This document shows positions 32,753 to 35,723 of a DNA stretch of 35,723 nucleotides, piece after piece. This DNA is from a virus: IMG/VR virus record IMGVR_UViG_3300028027_000131, positions 1 to 35,723 of that record; one strand, 5' to 3'. Position 1 is the stretch's first letter; each line of letters opens with the position of its first letter. Position numbers and translations under genes: made by a program. A model generated the notes under the pieces. The model was not told the origin of the DNA. It worked only from the letters and a program-made list of their open reading frames with translations, and ran no database searches.

Positions 32753-33091
32753 TTAATCTACCTTATAGTTAGTATCAGTAGTCCACAATAGTAGATTATA
32801 CTGATCTGTAAGCATAAAGGTATCTTCTCCCTTCTTATAGTAATAGACCCCAGCCTTCTCATTCTTCAAGTCTACTGCTACGTTACCCACATCTACCTTC
32901 TCCACTTTATCACCAATCTTAATAATCTTAAAGGTAGCCTTTGGTGTTAGCCCAATTGTATCAGGCATAATAATACTTGACTTCTTCTGAATTACTCTAA
33001 TTAGTACAAATGTAGGTGCTAGGTTAAGTTTATCAATATCCTCAATAACACTCAAATCTCCTACTGGTACTGTCTCCTTATTCTGCTCCAT
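32753..33091 (-). CDS. GroES-like fold candidate, 112 aa
   Basis: After a 28-residue tail the protein reads PTFVLIRVIQKKSSIIMPD...KATFKIIKIGDKVEKVDVGN, then VYYYKKGEDTFMLTDQYNLLLW. The order (strand with R/K, mobile-loop region with I-M-P-D, strand with IxxIGD, GD/GN turn, ED..ML, final LLxW) is that of the co-chaperonin GroES/Cpn10 barrel, and the length is close to T4 gp31. If correct it could replace host GroES during capsid protein folding. Sequence identity is low, so this is a fold-level guess. The gene is nine bases downstream of the two-TM gene. Confidence 0.45.
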   Translation of the reverse strand: MEQNKETVPVGDLSVIEDIDKLNLAPTFVLIRVIQKKSSIIMPDTIGLTPKATFKIIKIGDKVEKVDVGNVAVDLKNEKAGVYYYKKGEDTFMLTDQYNLLLWTTDTNYKVD

Positions 33092-33100
33092 ACTGTAATA

Positions 33101-33352
33101 TTATTTATAATTAATAATTGCGTAAATAACTATTCCTAAAGGAATCCAAGGCATAACGACCAATAATATCTGTAAAACTGTATCCATATTGTTAATTATC
33201 CACTGTCTTGATCCCGAGTCAAGGCTCTCAAAGTCACCATCATCTAAAACTTCTTCTGTAAATTCCCTCATAGTCATATTACACTGCTTAAGTGCGCCGT
33301 ATATTAAGCCTGAGGCGACCAGCATTGCTATTAAATGAAATACCCAATACAT
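33101..33352 (-). CDS. Small two-TM membrane protein, holin candidate
   Basis: The protein has 83 residues with a transmembrane helix at 1-21 (WVFHLIAMLVASGLIYGAL), an acidic central segment (29-47) and a second helix at 59-82 (VLQILLVVMPWIPLGIVIYAI). Size and topology match small class II holins, but many small phage membrane proteins look the same, and the endolysin is in a different transcription unit over 1 kb away. No signal-peptide cleavage site is evident. It lies two bases after the 112-aa gene. Confidence 0.55.
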   Translation of the reverse strand: MYWVFHLIAMLVASGLIYGALKQCNMTMREFTEEVLDDGDFESLDSGSRQWIINNMDTVLQILLVVMPWIPLGIVIYAIINYK

Positions 33353-33354
33353 AA

Positions 33355-33693
33355 TTACTTATTATTAAGATAATCTTCTAGTTGGTTCTGTAATAGATTA
33401 ATAGATTTACGTAGTGTAGTAGACCATGTATCATCTACTACTTCATTCCCTTTAATGTAAGCTGCGTTATGGGGTGCTGTAGTATCAAACTTAGATTCCC
33501 ATATAACCTCACCGTCCTCTTCTTCTGGGTAAATCTCTTCTCCTAAAGCCGCCAGTGTCTCTACATATAGATTCTCAGCTGCTGAAGTAGCCTCACTTAT
33601 TACAAAATCACCATTCTTATCTGTTAAGGTTCCACTATTAACTACAGGTGTCAATACATTTAGTACATTCAATAAAAACTCTTCTCTACTCAT
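33355..33693 (-). CDS. Unrecognised acidic protein, 112 aa
   Basis: A helical, acidic protein with a LLNVLNVLTPVVNSG helix, a SAAENLYVETLAALGEEIYPEEE region and a C-terminal TLRKSINLLQNQLEDYLNNK helix. No catalytic or binding motif is seen. It is tightly packed between the two-TM gene and the 109-aa gene (two-base gaps), so it shares their transcript. Function unknown. Confidence 0.55.
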   Translation of the reverse strand: MSREEFLLNVLNVLTPVVNSGTLTDKNGDFVISEATSAAENLYVETLAALGEEIYPEEEDGEVIWESKFDTTAPHNAAYIKGNEVVDDTWSTTLRKSINLLQNQLEDYLNNK

Positions 33694-33695
33694 AA

Positions 33696-34025
33696 TTACT
33701 TAGTTGATTTCAACAATTCTACAAACTCTTCATATCTCATATAAACCCTACTGTAATCCAGTATTGAATCAGTACTTACATCTACATTACCATCACTAGC
33801 TTTCTTATAAGCTATAATTGATTCAGGTCTAACATATAAATCAATCATTTCAATATACTCATCCTCATCAATCTCAGGCTCTTGCAGATTATCTGGTTTA
33901 ATGCCAAGATTCTCCGTCTCTTCAACTTTCTCATAATACTTATCATACTCTTTCTGAATAGCCTCGACTGATTCAGGTGTCATACTCTTAATAGGTAATT
34001 TAATAAACCCTTCTACTTGCTCCAT
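33696..34025 (-). CDS. Unrecognised acidic protein, 109 aa
   Basis: The N-terminal half is helical (ESVEAIQKEYDKYYEKVEE), the centre has PEIDEDEYIEMIDLYVRPESIIAYKK, and the C-terminus RVYMRYEEFVELLKSTK. It is strongly acidic overall. No family is recognised. It lies between two other small genes in the operon downstream of the promoter at 34357-34388. Function unknown. Confidence 0.55.
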   Translation of the reverse strand: MEQVEGFIKLPIKSMTPESVEAIQKEYDKYYEKVEETENLGIKPDNLQEPEIDEDEYIEMIDLYVRPESIIAYKKASDGNVDVSTDSILDYSRVYMRYEEFVELLKSTK

Positions 34026-34031
34026 ACTTAA

Positions 34032-34331
34032 TTATTTATTATAACGTTTCTTTAGTTTAGCTAATTCTTCCTGAAACTCATCATTGAGTTTAGGTAAATA
34101 TTTATTTTTAAAGTATTCAATATCCTCTTCATCTAGTGATATTAATTTACTTGGATAGTTACCCCACGTAATGGTACCTGGATAACTCGTATTATAAGCT
34201 AGCATGAAGTTGTGGGTAGGCATTGCTCTATGAAGATCTAATATATCTTTAGGATCTATGCTGTCGTTAAACTTGCGATTAACTTCATCCTCCTTTAGCA
34301 ATTCTGAAAATCTAAGTAAATCATTCGCCAT
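34032..34331 (-). CDS. First gene of the small-gene operon, unrecognised, 99 aa
   Basis: The protein contains DLLRFSELLKEDEVNRKFND, a central PTHNFMLAYNTSYPGTITWGNYPSKL segment and a charged C-terminal helix (KNKYLPKLNDEFQEELAKLKKRYNK). No motif is recognised. It is the first gene after the strong promoter-like element at 34357-34388, with a leader of about 20 bases. Function unknown. Confidence 0.6.
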   Translation of the reverse strand: MANDLLRFSELLKEDEVNRKFNDSIDPKDILDLHRAMPTHNFMLAYNTSYPGTITWGNYPSKLISLDEEDIEYFKNKYLPKLNDEFQEELAKLKKRYNK

Positions 34332-34356
34332 ACATTATTGTTTTAATTAACTGATA

Positions 34357-34388
34357 CAAACATAATACTTTTTTCTGATATATGCAAA
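34357..34388 (-). promoter_or_regulatory. Bacteroidota-type promoter (-33 TTTG, -7 TATGTTTG)
   Basis: On the minus strand TTTG (34385-34388) is followed after exactly 20 bases by TATGTTTG (34357-34364), a full match to the -33/-7 consensus (TTTG ... TAnnTTTG) of the main sigma factor of Bacteroidota. Transcription would start near 34350, about 20 bases before the 99-aa gene. It lies just after the terminator of the endolysin gene, so it starts a new transcription unit. Confidence 0.75.
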
Positions 34389-34410
34389 TATTTTATAAAC
34401 TTTTTTATAT

Positions 34411-34440
34411 AAAAAATCCCCAGGTAGTAATTACCCAGGG
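34411..34440 (-). terminator. Intrinsic terminator after the endolysin gene
   Basis: CCC-CA-GGTA (34418-34426) faces TACC-CA-GGG (34432-34440) with a 5-base loop and a 2x2 internal loop. On the minus strand it is directly followed by GATTTTTT and then an AT palindrome. It lies about 30 bases after the amidase stop codon. The rest of the 34332-34471 gap holds the promoter described separately. Confidence 0.75.
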
Positions 34441-34471
34441 ACTAAAAACAAATTATTATGAAAACGTACTA

Positions 34472-34861
34472 TTATAAATACTTCTTTTTAAACCAATTAA
34501 CATCAAAGTTAGGACATGTTTTATTACTGTCATAGTGGTAATGCCCTTCAACCTCCTTAATACTAAATTCCTTAGTATAGTACTTAATAAGCATAGCTAA
34601 CATCTTAAACTGGCTTTCAGTAAACTTATTCTTACCATGTAAGCATATACCTATAGAATCACCATTATGACCATAAGCATGTGCTCCCACATCTCTAATA
34701 TCTCTACCTACTTGTATATTACCATTAGACTGTATAAAGTAATGATAACCAACACCAGACCAACCACGCTCTTTATGCCATCTATCTATTACAGATATAT
34801 CATCGTGTGAATCAATATCACTATCACTACAGTGTATAATAATTTTATTTATTTTTCTCAT
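34472..34861 (-). CDS. N-acetylmuramoyl-L-alanine amidase (T7 lysozyme type endolysin)
   Basis: This 129-aa Amidase_2 domain would cut the bond between MurNAc and L-alanine in peptidoglycan. It aligns with T7 lysozyme: IIIHCS (H10), DRWHKERGW, GVGYHYFI (Y39), a GAHAYGHN...SIGICL block, and GHYHYDSNKTCPNFD, where H107 and C116 complete the zinc site with H10, and K114 corresponds to T7 K128. The protein is slightly shorter than T7 lysozyme (151 aa) and has no signal peptide, so a holin or other export factor is needed. One base separates it from the upstream membrane protein gene, and a terminator follows. Confidence 0.93.
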   Translation of the reverse strand: MRKINKIIIHCSDSDIDSHDDISVIDRWHKERGWSGVGYHYFIQSNGNIQVGRDIRDVGAHAYGHNGDSIGICLHGKNKFTESQFKMLAMLIKYYTKEFSIKEVEGHYHYDSNKTCPNFDVNWFKKKYL

Positions 34862-34862
34862 A

Positions 34863-35186
34863 CTACAAATATTTAAACCAACTAAACAGTTTCCTATTAG
34901 TTAAATAATTTGAGTCATCTTCATACATATTAGCCTCTACTTCAAAACTAATACTCCTATATGCCTTTAAATGGTCTTTATACTTAATATAATGCACTAA
35001 GTACTCTACACCATACCAAATATAGAATAATAGTATAAGAAGCTCTAATTGCTGCTTTAAATGAATCTTTTCATGGTTAATAAGAGAATCAACGTCTTTT
35101 AATTCCTTATTCCTAACAAATATAAAAGGCCATATAGTAATTGCTAAATAACCTTTTGGAACTAAATACTTACTTACTATTACCAT
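34863..35186 (-). CDS. Small membrane protein with HEKIH metallopeptidase-like motif
   Basis: I choose the ATG at 35186, giving 107 residues. A longer reading to 35330 would run through a structured non-coding region and adds no protein-like sequence. The protein has a hydrophobic N-terminal segment (YLAITIWPFIFV, 13-24), an H38-E-K-I-H42 motif inside LINHEKIHLKQQLELL, a second apolar stretch (LLILLFYIWYGVEYLV, 49-64) and AYRSISFEVEAN (75-86), whose Glu could be the third metal ligand. I recall this NHExxH...AYRxISFExEA pattern from a Bacteroidota family of putative membrane zinc peptidases. The gene is one base upstream of the endolysin, so a lysis role is possible but unproven. Confidence 0.65.
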   Translation of the reverse strand: MVIVSKYLVPKGYLAITIWPFIFVRNKELKDVDSLINHEKIHLKQQLELLILLFYIWYGVEYLVHYIKYKDHLKAYRSISFEVEANMYEDDSNYLTNRKLFSWFKYL

Positions 35187-35204
35187 GATTAAGTTGTTAT
35201 GAAT

Positions 35205-35560
35205 TAAATATAACGATCCCTTATAGATCGTCCCTTTTGGATCGAGGACCGTTAATTTGAGCCTTTCGTGCATCGTCAGCAGTGCTTTCATTTCTGAATA
35301 CCCAGGGATAACGTTACAGTGTCCATTCACCAGAGTTACCTTATCTCTATTCTATCCCAACTGTTAACTATACCTTTGCGAACTCGGTATAGCCGACTAC
35401 TCAAATAATTTTTGTGACTATCGGGGACATCTCATCGCTATGTTCAGATATTATTTCAATCCTGCAATTACCACCCAACTTCTGTCCAATACTAACAATG
35501 TGCTTTCAAGGAGTACCTTGGTTAAAGGGTCACGTTGCAATATTAATAAATATTTCTGTA
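35205..35560 (-). ncRNA. Candidate large structured RNA of unknown class
   Basis: This roughly 355-base gene-free region is richer in GC than its AT-rich flanks and holds many nested inverted repeats: CAAGG/CCTTG (35507-35511 with 35516-35520), TGTCC/GGACA (35483-35487 with 35425-35429, enclosing a branched region), CTATACC/GGTATAG (35368-35374 with 35386-35392), TATCCC/GGGATA (35353-35358 with 35305-35310), enclosing AGAG/CTCT (35332-35335 with 35345-35348), and CGATCC/GGATCG (35214-35219 with 35239-35244). Purine-rich loops on the minus strand (CGAAAG, CAGAAATG) favour minus-strand transcription. It does not match tmRNA, RNase P, SRP, 6S or group I/II cores that I can recall. Confidence 0.45.
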
Positions 35561-35723
35561 ATATCCAAATAAATTCCAAATTATTTTTATAAAAATCCTG
35601 TTTACTATAGACTTTATATTAATATCGTATAAAAAGACCCCCGTATCTTCTTATATATAATTGATACCCCCGGTTGTTTTATGGGTGAAAATAAGCCCCC
35701 CCCCCTATCAATTTATTATATAT
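35561..35723. other. Gene-free AT-rich end segment with three C/G runs
   Basis: No gene is seen here. The segment is AT-rich but holds C5 (35638-35642), C5 (35667-35671) and C10 (35696-35705) on the plus strand. GTATC and GATAC beside the two C5 runs form an inverted repeat around an AT loop (35643-35666). On the minus strand the G runs could form a quadruplex or a slippage-prone leader in front of the structured RNA. Confidence 0.5.

Noticed and set aside
33101-33352. Firm holin assignment for the two-TM protein
   Set aside because: Only size and topology support it and it is not in the endolysin transcription unit, so it is kept as a candidate only.
34458-34535. Plus-strand 25-codon frame starting MKTYYYKYFF after the hairpin
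   Set aside because: It is antisense to the amidase 3' end and no promoter or downstream plus-strand gene is present; the hairpin works as a minus-strand terminator.
35187-35330. N-terminal extension of the HEKIH protein to 155 residues
   Set aside because: The extra residues overlap the structured non-coding stretch and are not protein-like; the ATG at 35186 starts directly before the hydrophobic segment expected for the family.
35200-35560. rRNA, tmRNA, RNase P or group I intron at the right end
   Set aside because: Short look-alikes (GGGATAAC, ACAGAA, AATTGCAGGA) occur, but the surrounding conserved cores are missing.
1-35723. CRISPR arrays, insertion sequences, integrase or attachment sites
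   Set aside because: No regularly spaced repeats, transposase-like proteins, integrase or tRNA-duplicated sequence were seen.

Overview
The window looks like part of the genome of a crAss-like bacteriophage (order Crassvirales, tailed dsDNA phage) that infects a Bacteroidota host. Four things support this: (i) the gene order small-terminase candidate, large terminase, portal, scaffold, major capsid protein, internal virion proteins, giant virion RNA polymerase; (ii) a 4111-residue protein carrying the DFDVD catalytic motif of crAss-like virion RNA polymerases; (iii) an exact Bacteroidota-type -33/-7 promoter (TTTG, 20 nt, TAnnTTTG); (iv) AT-rich DNA with almost no Shine-Dalgarno sites. Every supported gene is on the minus strand, so transcription runs from high to low coordinates. 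TAA is the usual stop and TAG occurs at least twice as a normal stop, so the standard bacterial code is in use.

Layout in transcription order. 35723-34472: a G-run region and a strongly structured, gene-free stretch (candidate ncRNA), then a small membrane protein with an HEKIH motif and a T7-lysozyme-like amidase (endolysin), closed by a terminator. 34388-30502: a new promoter, then about a dozen small genes, mostly unrecognised. They include a two-TM protein, a GroES-like fold candidate, a winged-helix candidate, an HU/IHF-like candidate, a small Cys-His-Asp protein and a 56-aa gene. They are interrupted by a tRNA-Thr(UGU) preceded by a second structured non-coding stretch. 30512-20399: DNA packaging and head assembly (small-terminase candidate, TerL, portal, a ferritin, a DnaQ-like exonuclease with zinc ribbon, scaffold, major capsid protein). 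20313-16999: head or neck structural proteins. 16892-12514: three glycine/glutamine-rich or helical internal (cargo) proteins. 12502-167: the giant polyvalent protein, in order a membrane-like N-terminus, an ADP-ribosyltransferase-like domain, an HExxH zincin motif and the RNA polymerase core. The left edge cuts another gene.

The packaging and head genes would build and fill the capsid. The cargo proteins and the giant RNA polymerase would be packaged and injected to transcribe early genes, and the amidase would lyse the cell. No tail tube, tail hub or adhesin gene was recognised, so the tail module probably lies outside the window.

The most unusual items are a full-length ferritin with an intact ferroxidase centre between portal and exonuclease, the ART + zincin + RNA polymerase fusion with a G9 tract in its ART domain, a structural-gene junction with a long open -1 frame and no ATG, and two candidate structured RNAs.
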